Below, one piece after another: positions 55,107 through 64,000 of a DNA stretch of 64,000 nucleotides. The stretch is from assembly GCF_000016905.1 (NCBI RefSeq), contig NC_009616.1, positions 744,001 to 808,000 on the forward strand, given 5' to 3'. The notes beneath the pieces are model-generated. The model had not been told where the DNA came from. It worked only from the letters and a program-made list of their open reading frames with translations, and did not search any database. The DNA comes from Thermosipho melanesiensis BI429 (GTDB lineage Bacteria > Thermotogota > Thermotogae > Thermotogales > Fervidobacteriaceae). Position numbers and translations under genes: made by a program. Within the stretch, counting starts at the first letter, position 1, and each line of letters begins with the position of its first letter.

Positions 55107-55764
55107 TTTCAAAAAAATCCTTATCCAGCAGATACACTTTATTTCCCTCTTTTTTTATTATCCCTTCCTTTTCAAGTTGCGAAAAAGCTCTTGAAAGCGC
55201 TGGTCTTGTGGAACCAAATAATTGTGAAAGTTGTTCTATGGTTTTATCAAGGATAACAACTTCTCTTCCGTCAAATTTAGAAGAAAGATAAATCAAAATC
55301 TTATCTTTTAGAGAATTTAACGTAACAAACCAAAGTTTTTGGGAAATAAAATAGAACTTTGAACCAAGATATTCCACCAATGCTTTTAAAAATTCTCTAT
55401 TTTTCATTGCAAGATCAAAAACTTTATCTTTTTTCATATATGCCACTAAACTTTTTTTTAGGGTTATAATATCCACCGGTAATTTCTCTTCTTTTGAGAA
55501 TGTTATATTTATCGCCAAAAAATTTGGAGCATCTATTTCCTCAACCATCAAACTTTTTCCGTTGTAATCCGTCATTTCCGCTTTAACTTTTCCATTTATT
55601 AATATCATTATCTCATCTATCACTTCACCTTGTGACTTTATTAATACACCTTCTTCATATTCCTCAAAAATAATATCTCTATTTTTGAAAAGCTCCTCAA
55701 GTTCAACTATTTTTAACTTTTTAAAAACTTCTATTTTTGAAAATTTATCAATAATAGGATGCAT
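55102..55764 (-). CDS. Crp/Fnr family regulator, HcpR-like
   Basis: 220 residues. A cyclic-nucleotide-type sensor domain fills the first 140 (EYEEGVLIKSQGEVIDEIMI), followed by a winged helix with the recognition helix QLSQLFGSTRPALSRAFSQL. No Fnr-type cysteine cluster is present, so oxygen sensing by an iron-sulfur centre is unlikely, and heme or direct ligand sensing is possible. Position beside hcp and a palindromic site supports control of the nitrosative-stress operon. Confidence 0.87.
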   Translation of the reverse strand: MHPIIDKFSKIEVFKKLKIVELEELFKNRDIIFEEYEEGVLIKSQGEVIDEIMILINGKVKAEMTDYNGKSLMVEEIDAPNFLAINITFSKEEKLPVDIITLKKSLVAYMKKDKVFDLAMKNREFLKALVEYLGSKFYFISQKLWFVTLNSLKDKILIYLSSKFDGREVVILDKTIEQLSQLFGSTRPALSRAFSQLEKEGIIKKEGNKVYLLDKDFFEK

Positions 55765-55780
55765 AAAATCACCTCAAAAA

Positions 55781-55803
55781 AAACCTGGGGAATTCCCAGG
55801 TTT
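55781..55803 (-). terminator. Terminator of the phosphohexomutase gene
   Basis: A nine-base-pair stem AAACCTGGG/CCCAGGTTT with a five-base loop, then a U run on the minus strand. It overlaps the stop codon. Confidence 0.82.
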
Positions 55804-57527
55804 TAAACATCTTTAATCAAATTCTTAAATTCTTCTTCTATAATATCCAATTTTTCTTCTGACTCTTTTCTTGTCATTGCAAAGGAATATATATACACTT
55901 TCAATTTTGGTTCTGTACCAGAAGGTCTCACTGCATACCAGCTCCCATCTTCAAAGAAAAATCTCAACACATTAGAAGATGGAATATGATTTTGATTTAG
56001 CTTATCTATAACTTCTCTATTTACGTTATATACATTTCCATCAAGATAGTCTATATATTTAGAAAGTTTCAATGTGCCAATTTGTTTTGGAAAACTCTTT
56101 CTATAAAACTCCATTATTCCTTTTATCTTTTCCATACCCTCTATACCTTCGTAAATAAGAGAGAAGTTATTCTCAAGATAATATCCATACTTTTCGTATA
56201 ATTCATTTAGCACATCTACCAAAGTCTTTCCCTGCTTTTTGTAATATCCCGCTGCCTCTGCTAACATCATAGCGGAAATTACACCATCTTTATCCCTAAC
56301 AAAGTTTCCAGTAACAAAACCTATACTTTCTTCATAACCAAATTCAAACTGATAACCCTCTTTTTCCAACTTATTCTCAAGCCCACAAATGTTTTTAAAA
56401 CCGGTAAGTGTTTCGAAGGTATTTACCCCATACTCTTGTGCAACTAATTTTCCAAGATTTCCCGTAACAATTGATTTTATTATGATACTTTTATCCGATA
56501 ATAAATTTTTTTTCTTTCTTTGTGATAAAATATATTGAATTAACACTGCACCAGTTTGGTTTCCATTAAGTGCTATGTATTGGTCATTATGCTTTACCAT
56601 AACTGCAAGCCTATCACAATCAGGATCAGTAGCAAGAATAATATCTGCATTCTTTTCACGGGCCAGCGAAAGCGCAAGCTCAAACGCTTTTATATCTTCT
56701 GGATTTGGATATCCCACCGTTTTAAAATCAGGATCGGGAAGTTCTTGCTCTTTTACCACAAATACATTTTTAAAACCTCTTTCCTTTAACACATATCTCA
56801 CGGGAATATTTCCCGTACCATTTAAAGGGGTGTATACTATCTTGACTTCTTTGTCTAAATCTTCATTAAGTGCCAAACTTAAAACCCTTTTGTAATATTC
56901 TTCGTCAACCTCTTTTCCAATAATTTCGATCAATCCTTTTTCAATAGCCTCGTCAAAATCCATTTTCTTTATCATTCCAAAATCAGTTAATGCCTTTATA
57001 TTATTCTGAACGGGAATAGCCACTTCATCCAAAATTTGAGAACCCTCATCCCAATATACTTTGTATCCATTGTATTCTGGTGGGTTGTGACTTGCGGTAA
57101 TAACAATACCGGCAGTTGCACCTAAATGTCTTACGGCAAATGAAAGTTCAGGAGTAGGTCTTATATCCTCAAAAAGATATACCTTGATTCCATTTCCTGC
57201 TAACACACTAGCAGCTTCTTTGGCAAAATCCTTTGAGAAATGTCTTACATCATATGCAATTACAACTCCCATTTTTGCTCTTTCTTTTCCTTTGGAATTT
57301 ATGAAATCTGCAAGCCCTTGTGTTGCCTTTGCAACTACATATTTGTTCATTCTATTGGTACCAGCTCCTATCTTCCCACGAAGACCAGCTGTTCCAAACT
57401 CTAAATCTTTAAAAAATCTTTCCTTTATCTCTTCTTCTTTGTCTTTTATCGATAAGAGCTCCTTTTTTGTTTCCTCATCAACGTAAGGACTTTCCAGCCA
57501 TTTTTTGTATTCATCCATGTAACTCAT
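55803..57527 (-). CDS. Phosphoglucomutase/phosphomannomutase
   Basis: 574-residue alpha-D-phosphohexomutase of the PgcA type. Motifs in order: GTAGLRGKIGAGTNRMN, the phosphoserine loop TASHNPPEYNGYKVY, metal loop ATDPDCDRLAVM, sugar loop FGYEESIGF and phosphate site VRPSGTEPKLKVY. It interconverts hexose-1- and hexose-6-phosphates and would feed NDP-sugar or glycogen metabolism. It starts four bases after the CoA-binding gene. Confidence 0.94.
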   Translation of the reverse strand: MSYMDEYKKWLESPYVDEETKKELLSIKDKEEEIKERFFKDLEFGTAGLRGKIGAGTNRMNKYVVAKATQGLADFINSKGKERAKMGVVIAYDVRHFSKDFAKEAASVLAGNGIKVYLFEDIRPTPELSFAVRHLGATAGIVITASHNPPEYNGYKVYWDEGSQILDEVAIPVQNNIKALTDFGMIKKMDFDEAIEKGLIEIIGKEVDEEYYKRVLSLALNEDLDKEVKIVYTPLNGTGNIPVRYVLKERGFKNVFVVKEQELPDPDFKTVGYPNPEDIKAFELALSLAREKNADIILATDPDCDRLAVMVKHNDQYIALNGNQTGAVLIQYILSQRKKKNLLSDKSIIIKSIVTGNLGKLVAQEYGVNTFETLTGFKNICGLENKLEKEGYQFEFGYEESIGFVTGNFVRDKDGVISAMMLAEAAGYYKKQGKTLVDVLNELYEKYGYYLENNFSLIYEGIEGMEKIKGIMEFYRKSFPKQIGTLKLSKYIDYLDGNVYNVNREVIDKLNQNHIPSSNVLRFFFEDGSWYAVRPSGTEPKLKVYIYSFAMTRKESEEKLDIIEEEFKNLIKDV

Positions 57528-57531
57528 ACAT

Positions 57532-57903
57532 TCACCTCCTGGTTTCTACCATTATACATTTATCATGTACTGCATCAATTCTTTTTTCTTTTAAAAACGT
57601 ATCAATTTCACTTGAATATGCCCCAGGTTGATACCATAACGTTCTAAAACCATTTTCAATAGCTTCCTTTGTAACAGATAATCCTACTTTCGGTGGAACA
57701 ACAAAAACTATCAAATCTATATTTTTATCAAGTTCACCTACAGATTTCACCGTTTTTATACCTTCAATCTCCTCATACTTCGGTGTTATGGGAATTACAT
57801 CAAAACCTTTACCCGTAAGATCTTTCAGAATTATATAACCGTATTTTTCCTTGTTAGTTGTTGCACCAACCAATGCTATTCTTTTGAGATTTTCCAAATT
57901 CAT
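57532..57903 (-). CDS. CoA-binding domain protein (COG1832)
   Basis: 123 residues of a single Rossmann-type CoA-binding domain: RIALVGATTNKEKYGY, IVFVVPPKVGLSVTKEAIE, LWYQPGAYSSE and a terminal CIMVETRR. The molecular role of these small proteins is unknown, but CoA binding is the family property. ATG 57903 follows AAAGGGGTGA, and a minus-strand TATAAT lies about 30 bases upstream. Confidence 0.87.
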   Translation of the reverse strand: MNLENLKRIALVGATTNKEKYGYIILKDLTGKGFDVIPITPKYEEIEGIKTVKSVGELDKNIDLIVFVVPPKVGLSVTKEAIENGFRTLWYQPGAYSSEIDTFLKEKRIDAVHDKCIMVETRR

Positions 57904-57957
57904 GAAATCACCCCTTTATTTATATTATATCACTTTTTAATTTTAAATTTTTTATGG

Positions 57958-57984
57958 TATAATATAATTAGTTCAAACTAATTA
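57958..57984 (+). promoter_or_regulatory. -10 box and palindromic operator of the peroxiredoxin-phzF operon
   Basis: TATAAT (57958-57963) is followed at once by a perfect 9-2-9 inverted repeat, TAATTAGTT-CA-AACTAATTA (57965-57984), which covers the expected transcription start and ends just before the AAAGGAG ribosome site. A dimeric repressor, perhaps redox-responsive, would block this promoter. Confidence 0.7.
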
Positions 57985-57998
57985 AAGGAGTGATGTGT

Positions 57999-58463
57999 AT
58001 GTTAAAAAAAGGAGATAAATTTGTAGATTTTGAACTTGTAAACACGGACCTAAAGAAAATAAAACTTTCAGAGCATTTAAATGGAAAAGTTGCTTTGGTA
58101 TTTTATCCCGGTGCATTTACCAGTGTATGTGAAAAAGAATTGTGTTCTTTTAGAGATATGATAGCTAAGTTTAACAACATAAATGCAAAAGTATTTGGAA
58201 TAAGTGTTGATTCTCCGTTTTCAAATAAAGCATTTGCGGAAAAAAATCATTTGAGTTTTGATCTTCTTTCAGATTTTGGTGGAAAAGTTTCAGAAAAATA
58301 TGGCGGTATACACAAAAATTTTATTGGAATAGAAAATTACACAGTTTCAAAAAGGGCTGTTTACATAATAGACGAAAATGGAACAATTATATATGATTGG
58401 GTATCGGATGATCCCGGAAAAGAACCACTATATGATGAAATTGAAAAAATACTAGAACAATAG
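57999..58463 (+). CDS. Peroxiredoxin (AhpC/TSA or Prx5-like)
   Basis: About 154 residues. The peroxidatic Cys is in FYPGAFTSVCEKELCSFRD, with a second Cys five residues later as potential resolving partner. KVFGISVDSPFSNKAFAEKN and AVYIIDENGTI are standard. It detoxifies peroxides in the cytoplasm. ATG 57999 is eight bases after AAAGGAG, and two earlier in-frame start codons (57990, 57993) are worse placed. Confidence 0.92.
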   Translation: MLKKGDKFVDFELVNTDLKKIKLSEHLNGKVALVFYPGAFTSVCEKELCSFRDMIAKFNNINAKVFGISVDSPFSNKAFAEKNHLSFDLLSDFGGKVSEKYGGIHKNFIGIENYTVSKRAVYIIDENGTIIYDWVSDDPGKEPLYDEIEKILEQ

Positions 58464-58471
58464 GTAGAGAT

Positions 58472-59308
58472 ATGGATTTTTTCATAGTAGATACCTTTAC
58501 CGATAAACCTTTTAAGGGAAATCCCGCGGCAGTTGTAATATTAAATACCGATATTTCAAAAGACACCAAGCAAAACCTTGCAAAAGAAATAGGCTTTTCA
58601 GAAACTGCTTTTGTTAAAATAAAAGATGAAATTTCCATTGAATATTTTACACCGATAAACGAAATTGATCTTTGCGGTCACGCAACTATTGCAACTTTAC
58701 ATGTATTAAAAGAAAACAAATTTATTAACGGGAAAAACATAAAAATAAATACAAATGTTGGAAAACTAAATACATTTTTTAAAGATGGAATTATATTCAT
58801 GGAACAAGCAAAACCAAAGCTGGGAAAAATAGTAAAAGAAAGAGACAAAATAACAAAAATGCTTGGATTAAAAATAGGCGATTTAGATGGAAAATTTCCT
58901 ATACAAAAAGCTTTTACTGGGATATGGGATCTTATGATCCCAATAAAAAGCAAGAAAGCTCTTTTTGAAATTTCTCCTGATTTTGAAAAAATAGAAAAAT
59001 TTTGTAAAGAAAATAACATTGTAAGTTTCCATGCCTTTACATTAGACGAAGAAAATGCTGCTGCAAATACAAGAAATTTCTCTCCATTATATGGAATTAA
59101 TGAAGAATCTGCAACTGGAACGTCAAATGGGGCACTTGCGTATTATTTATACTTCTACAAAACTCTTAAAAAGGAAAAAATATACAAAATAATCCAAGGA
59201 GAAAGTATGAACAGAAAATCTGAAATTTATGTAAAAATTACAGAAAAAGACATAATCAACGTAGGAGGAAAAGCTAAAACTATTTTGTTTGGCATGTTGA
59301 AAATTTAA
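58472..59308 (+). CDS. PhzF family isomerase/epimerase-like protein
   Basis: 278 residues with the two-lobed diaminopimelate-epimerase-like fold. Motifs are FIVDTFTDKPFKGNPAAVV, GFSETAFVK (with the catalytic Glu of PhzF), EIDLCGHATIATLHVL and SATGTSNGALAYYL. The reaction is unknown outside phenazine makers. It starts nine bases after the peroxiredoxin and shares its promoter. Confidence 0.88.
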   Translation: MDFFIVDTFTDKPFKGNPAAVVILNTDISKDTKQNLAKEIGFSETAFVKIKDEISIEYFTPINEIDLCGHATIATLHVLKENKFINGKNIKINTNVGKLNTFFKDGIIFMEQAKPKLGKIVKERDKITKMLGLKIGDLDGKFPIQKAFTGIWDLMIPIKSKKALFEISPDFEKIEKFCKENNIVSFHAFTLDEENAAANTRNFSPLYGINEESATGTSNGALAYYLYFYKTLKKEKIYKIIQGESMNRKSEIYVKITEKDIINVGGKAKTILFGMLKI

Positions 59309-59311
59309 ATA

Positions 59312-59337
59312 AAAGCCCGCTAATAAAAGCGGGCTTT
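59312..59337. terminator. Bidirectional terminator between phzF-like and epimerase genes
   Basis: A perfect ten-base-pair stem AAAGCCCGCT/AGCGGGCTTT with a six-base loop and T/A runs on both sides, between convergent genes. Confidence 0.85.
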
Positions 59338-59338
59338 T

Positions 59339-60370
59339 TTATATGGCAACATAATAGGGTTTTTGTATTTTATACTTTCCTCTAAATTCTTTTTCCTTTA
59401 GCATTAATGAACTATCCAAGTCGTGAAAATCGAAAGCCCCTGTTCCAAGTGCAAAATGAACACTTTGGTTTATACCTAAACTAGATTCTCCCATACAGCC
59501 TATCATTAATCTTAAATTTGCCGCTTTTACTATCTCAACAATTGAAAGTGCATCTGAAATTCCACTTTTCATAAGCTTTATATTTACATAATCTATTGCC
59601 TCTTCTTTTATCAATCTCATTACATCATGTTTTGTTCTTGCACTTTCATCTGCAGATACAGGAAATGGAGATTTAAATCTTACAAACTTTAACCCCTCAA
59701 TATCATATCTTTGAACAGGTTGTTCAAAAACATGGATATCTATACCTTTCTTGTAAATTTCATTTACAAATGTCACTGCCTGTTTAGGGGTATAACCCAT
59801 GTTTGCATCAACAATATATTTTGCTCCTTTCGTTATTTCATATATAGCTTCTATAGCTTCTATATCTTCCTTTAAATCTTCCCCCACCTTAATCTTTATT
59901 GTTCTAAATCCCTCTTCAAAAAATTTTTTTGCATCCAATATCCTTTCATCAAGTGAGCTAATACCTATTGTTTTATCGGTTTCAATTTTTTCTTCGCTAC
60001 CACCTAGCAACTGATATACGGGAATACCTATTTCCTCTGAAAATGCATCTAACACTGCATATTGAACCGCTGCTTTTATGCTCGGAAATGAAAAAAATCT
60101 ATCGATAATATCAAAAATTTGCCTGTAATTTCTCACTTCTTTCCCTTTTATCATCTCGTTTACAATAGGTTCCAATGAAAGTAATGTTTCAAATCTTTCT
60201 CCATTTACCCTAAACGATGGAGAAGCCTCCCCATAACCCAAAATTCCATTTTCTAATTCTATAATTACCTCAACGTTATTGACTTTATCTGAAACACTTC
60301 CAGTTATATGAAATGGTTTTTCATATTCAAAAGTATTTAATTTAAACTTTACCGTTTTTATTTTTCCCAT
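59339..60370 (-). CDS. Dipeptide epimerase (L-Ala-D/L-Glu epimerase-like, enolase superfamily)
   Basis: 343 residues. The catalytic lysine pair and metal ligands are visible: FRTIKIKVGEDL (KxK), YIVDANMGY (Asp), HVFEQPVQ (Glu), VSADESAR (Asp) and YVNIKLMKSG (Lys). The closest described type is the T. maritima L-Ala-D/L-Glu epimerase, used in recycling cell-wall peptides. The neighbouring pyroglutamyl peptidase fits a peptide-recycling role. ATG 60370 follows GGGGGGAGA. Confidence 0.92.
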   Translation of the reverse strand: MGKIKTVKFKLNTFEYEKPFHITGSVSDKVNNVEVIIELENGILGYGEASPSFRVNGERFETLLSLEPIVNEMIKGKEVRNYRQIFDIIDRFFSFPSIKAAVQYAVLDAFSEEIGIPVYQLLGGSEEKIETDKTIGISSLDERILDAKKFFEEGFRTIKIKVGEDLKEDIEAIEAIYEITKGAKYIVDANMGYTPKQAVTFVNEIYKKGIDIHVFEQPVQRYDIEGLKFVRFKSPFPVSADESARTKHDVMRLIKEEAIDYVNIKLMKSGISDALSIVEIVKAANLRLMIGCMGESSLGINQSVHFALGTGAFDFHDLDSSLMLKEKEFRGKYKIQKPYYVAI

Positions 60371-60382
60371 AAATCTCCCCCC

Positions 60383-60991
60383 CTATTTTTCACTTAACAC
60401 CCCTTTAATTGCGTAAAATAAACCATTTGTAATATCCTCTAAAGACATACTTGGAACGTTCTTTTTTTCAAGCACCTGATTATGAGAAAATGGAACATGT
60501 ATAAATCCACCTTTAAGATTTTTGAATTTTTTATCTATTAAGTACATAAGTCCGTAAAAAACATGGTTGCAAACATATGTTCCAGCTGAATTGCTGATTT
60601 CAGCAGGAATATTGTGTTCTTTTATGGTTTTAACCATTAACTTAATGGGTAAATTTGAAAAATATGCATTTTCACCATCTACAAATATTTTTTCATCTTT
60701 AGGCTTGTTTCCTTCATTATCATTTATCTCTGCATCATCAATGTTTATAGCTACCCGTTCTATTGAAATTTTACTTCTTCCAGCTGCCTGTCCAACACAA
60801 ATTACAATATCTGGATTTTCTTTACTAATTAATTCTTCAAGTTCACATAGACTCTTTCTAAAAACCGTTGGAAGTTTTGCCTTAATAATCTTTGCCCCTT
60901 CAACCTCATCTGGCAACATTTTAATAGCTTCAAAAGATGGGTTAATAGTTTCACCATTAAATGGTTCAAAACCAGTTACAAGTACTTTCAT
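60383..60991 (-). CDS. pcp: Pyrrolidone-carboxylate (pyroglutamyl) peptidase
   Basis: About 202 residues. Removes N-terminal pyroglutamate from peptides. The start MKVLVTGFEPFNGETINPS, the catalytic Cys in NSAGTYVCNHVFYGLMY and the His in GGFIHVPFSHNQVLEK are all typical. ATG 60991 follows AAGGAGGAA. A longer frame to 61039 has no ribosome site. It lies 12 bases ahead of the dipeptide epimerase, as one operon. Confidence 0.94.
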   Translation of the reverse strand: MKVLVTGFEPFNGETINPSFEAIKMLPDEVEGAKIIKAKLPTVFRKSLCELEELISKENPDIVICVGQAAGRSKISIERVAINIDDAEINDNEGNKPKDEKIFVDGENAYFSNLPIKLMVKTIKEHNIPAEISNSAGTYVCNHVFYGLMYLIDKKFKNLKGGFIHVPFSHNQVLEKKNVPSMSLEDITNGLFYAIKGVLSEK

Positions 60992-61090
60992 ATACAATTC
61001 CTCCTTTCTCTTATTATACAAAACTTTTAAAAATTCCACAAGATATACAATTAAACAAAATTATATACAATTAAATTCTCAAAACTCACT

Positions 61091-61138
61091 TTCAAAAAAT
61101 ACACTTTTTGTGTTATCTTAAATTGTAAACGCTTACAA
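61091..61138 (+). promoter_or_regulatory. Promoter and LacI-family operator of the glycan locus
   Basis: TTCAAA (61091-61096), 17 bases, TATCTT (61114-61119). Just downstream, TTGTAAACGCTTACAA (61123-61138) is a nearly perfect palindrome with central CG, the classic LacI-family form. It probably mediates autorepression of the regulator and the sugar genes behind it. Confidence 0.7.
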
Positions 61139-61154
61139 AGAATAGGAGGGGAAT

Positions 61155-62117
61155 ATGTCAAGGATAGAGGATGTAGCAAAAAAAGCAGGGGTATCTATAG
61201 CCACAGTTTCAAGGGTAATCAATAATTCTGGGAACGTTTCTGAAAAAACAAAAATGAAAGTTTGGAAAGCCATAAAAGAATTAAATTACAAACCAAAAAT
61301 ACTTGCTTCTGCTCTTGCAAGGCACAAAGAAAAATTTTATGTGGGAATTTGCAAAAGTAACAGGTTAATAAAGATGGAAAAGGAAAAAACATCTCCCGAA
61401 TTTTATTCGGTAATACTGGAAGCTTTGGAAGAGGTGGGAAAAACATATGGAATAAAGTTTGAAAAAATGGATATACAAAAACCAGAAAAATGCGACGGAT
61501 ATATATTAGTTGGTGGTGATTCCACCAAAGAAATTATTAATTTTTACAGAGAACTGGAAAAACCATTTTTATTACTTGATCATTATATTCCTGGAGAAAA
61601 AATAGATTGCATAGTTACAAATGGTTACGATGGTGCTTACTTTGTTACAAATTATTTAATCAAAAAGGGGTTCAAAAAGATATACCATATACATGGTCCG
61701 TTGTATTCATATGGCTTCAAAAGTCGCTTTGAAGGTTATAGAAATGCAATGGAGGATGCCAATTTAATTCCAAGATTTTTTGAATACGACGATGTTAATG
61801 ATAATATGTCTGAGGTAATTAACAGTATAGATATCCCAGAGGCGATATTCGCATCAAATGATATCACAGCCATGAGGATTATAAGGGAATTAAGGAAAAG
61901 AAATATAAGAGTACCTGAAGATGTGTCCGTTATAGGGTTTGATGATATTTTAAGTGCAAAAGATTTTGATCCTCCACTTACCACTTTAAAAGTATTTAAA
62001 GATGAAATGGGGTCACTTGCAGCCAAAAGAATATATGAGCTTTTAGTTGGACACGATGTTCATCCTATTTTAATATCTCTTTTTACAAAATTTATTAAAA
62101 GAAAAAGTTCTATATAA
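61155..62117 (+). CDS. LacI-family transcriptional regulator
   Basis: 320 residues. The HTH and hinge are classical (IEDVAKKAGVSIATVSRVIN, then YKPKILASALA). The periplasmic-binding-protein-like sensor follows (GAYFVTNYLIKKGFKKIYHI, PEAIFASNDITAMRIIREL, DVSVIGFDDI). The C terminus ends a little short and reads SLFTKFIKRKSSI in place of the usual conserved end. ATG 61155 follows AGGAGGGG. It is followed by two sugar-hydrolase genes, so a mannoside or glucoside breakdown product is the likely inducer. Confidence 0.93.
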   Translation: MSRIEDVAKKAGVSIATVSRVINNSGNVSEKTKMKVWKAIKELNYKPKILASALARHKEKFYVGICKSNRLIKMEKEKTSPEFYSVILEALEEVGKTYGIKFEKMDIQKPEKCDGYILVGGDSTKEIINFYRELEKPFLLLDHYIPGEKIDCIVTNGYDGAYFVTNYLIKKGFKKIYHIHGPLYSYGFKSRFEGYRNAMEDANLIPRFFEYDDVNDNMSEVINSIDIPEAIFASNDITAMRIIRELRKRNIRVPEDVSVIGFDDILSAKDFDPPLTTLKVFKDEMGSLAAKRIYELLVGHDVHPILISLFTKFIKRKSSI

Positions 62118-62130
62118 AGGGGGGGTTTTT

Positions 62131-64000
<1,870 letters not shown>

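Overview
The window is AT-rich bacterial chromosome from a member of the Thermotogae, most probably Thermosipho. The genus is inferred from gene content, not from a marker gene. Pointers are a stand-alone MetH activation protein beside a truncated MetH, a TrpB2-type tryptophan synthase, a membrane-anchored alpha-amylase, a T. maritima-type dipeptide epimerase, GH4 and GH130 sugar enzymes, a sugar ABC transporter without a local ATPase, and de novo corrinoid genes, which among Thermotogae are known from Thermosipho. Many genes start with TTG or GTG behind strong GGAGG sites. No tRNA or rRNA gene was seen.

Layout. 1-7.9 kb (+): tetrapyrrole and cobalt operon (hemC, cobA-hemD, hemB, a CysG-N-like gene, hemL, cbiMNQO, DUF71), the front end of cobalamin synthesis. 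7.9-10.2 kb (-): an RNase H-like gene and guaA. 10.56-14.17 kb: a 52-repeat CRISPR array with no cas genes nearby, read leftward from an AT-rich leader at 14.2-14.6 kb. 14.7-18.0 kb (-): lemA, a DUF2207 protein and a twice-frameshifted esterase. 18.1-22.1 kb (-): trpB2 behind a Trp leader-peptide attenuator, a PiT transporter and a lipoprotein. 22.3-29.9 kb (-): a methionine operon behind a Met-rich leader-peptide attenuator (lysC, DUF39-ferredoxin, UPF0280, metF, MetH activation protein, metH, nitroreductase). 30-35 kb: a decayed MATE gene, the amylase, and a lipoprotein cut by an in-frame stop. 35.3-43.9 kb (-): a long tightly packed run (CYTH, nucleotidyltransferase, HAD, TPR, hisS, pilin-like, HTH regulator, membrane protein, ABC transporter, bcp). 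44.2-48.7 kb (+): a chemoreceptor and a GGDEF/EAL protein. 48.9-57.9 kb (-): sugar transporter, hcp with a DUF438 hemerythrin protein and a Crp/Fnr regulator, phosphohexomutase, CoA-binding protein. 58-64 kb: peroxiredoxin-phzF, dipeptide epimerase-pcp, then a LacI-GH130-GH4 glycan locus running off the end.

How it fits together. The first operon makes precorrin-2 and imports cobalt. The methionine operon contains a B12-dependent MetH, so corrinoid made by one supports the other. lysC, the DUF39/UPF0280 sulfide-to-homocysteine module, metF and metH together suggest methionine made from aspartate without an acylated homoserine. Two classical three-way RNA attenuators, one with a WWW run and one with a Met cluster in the leader peptide, control trpB2 and the met operon. 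They are the most striking regulatory finding.

The CRISPR spacers are the other highlight. One spacer occurs twice, several form diverged families, two overlap to rebuild a longer coding protospacer, and nearly all read as sense protein sequence on the plus strand, so the leftward crRNAs would be antisense to target mRNAs.
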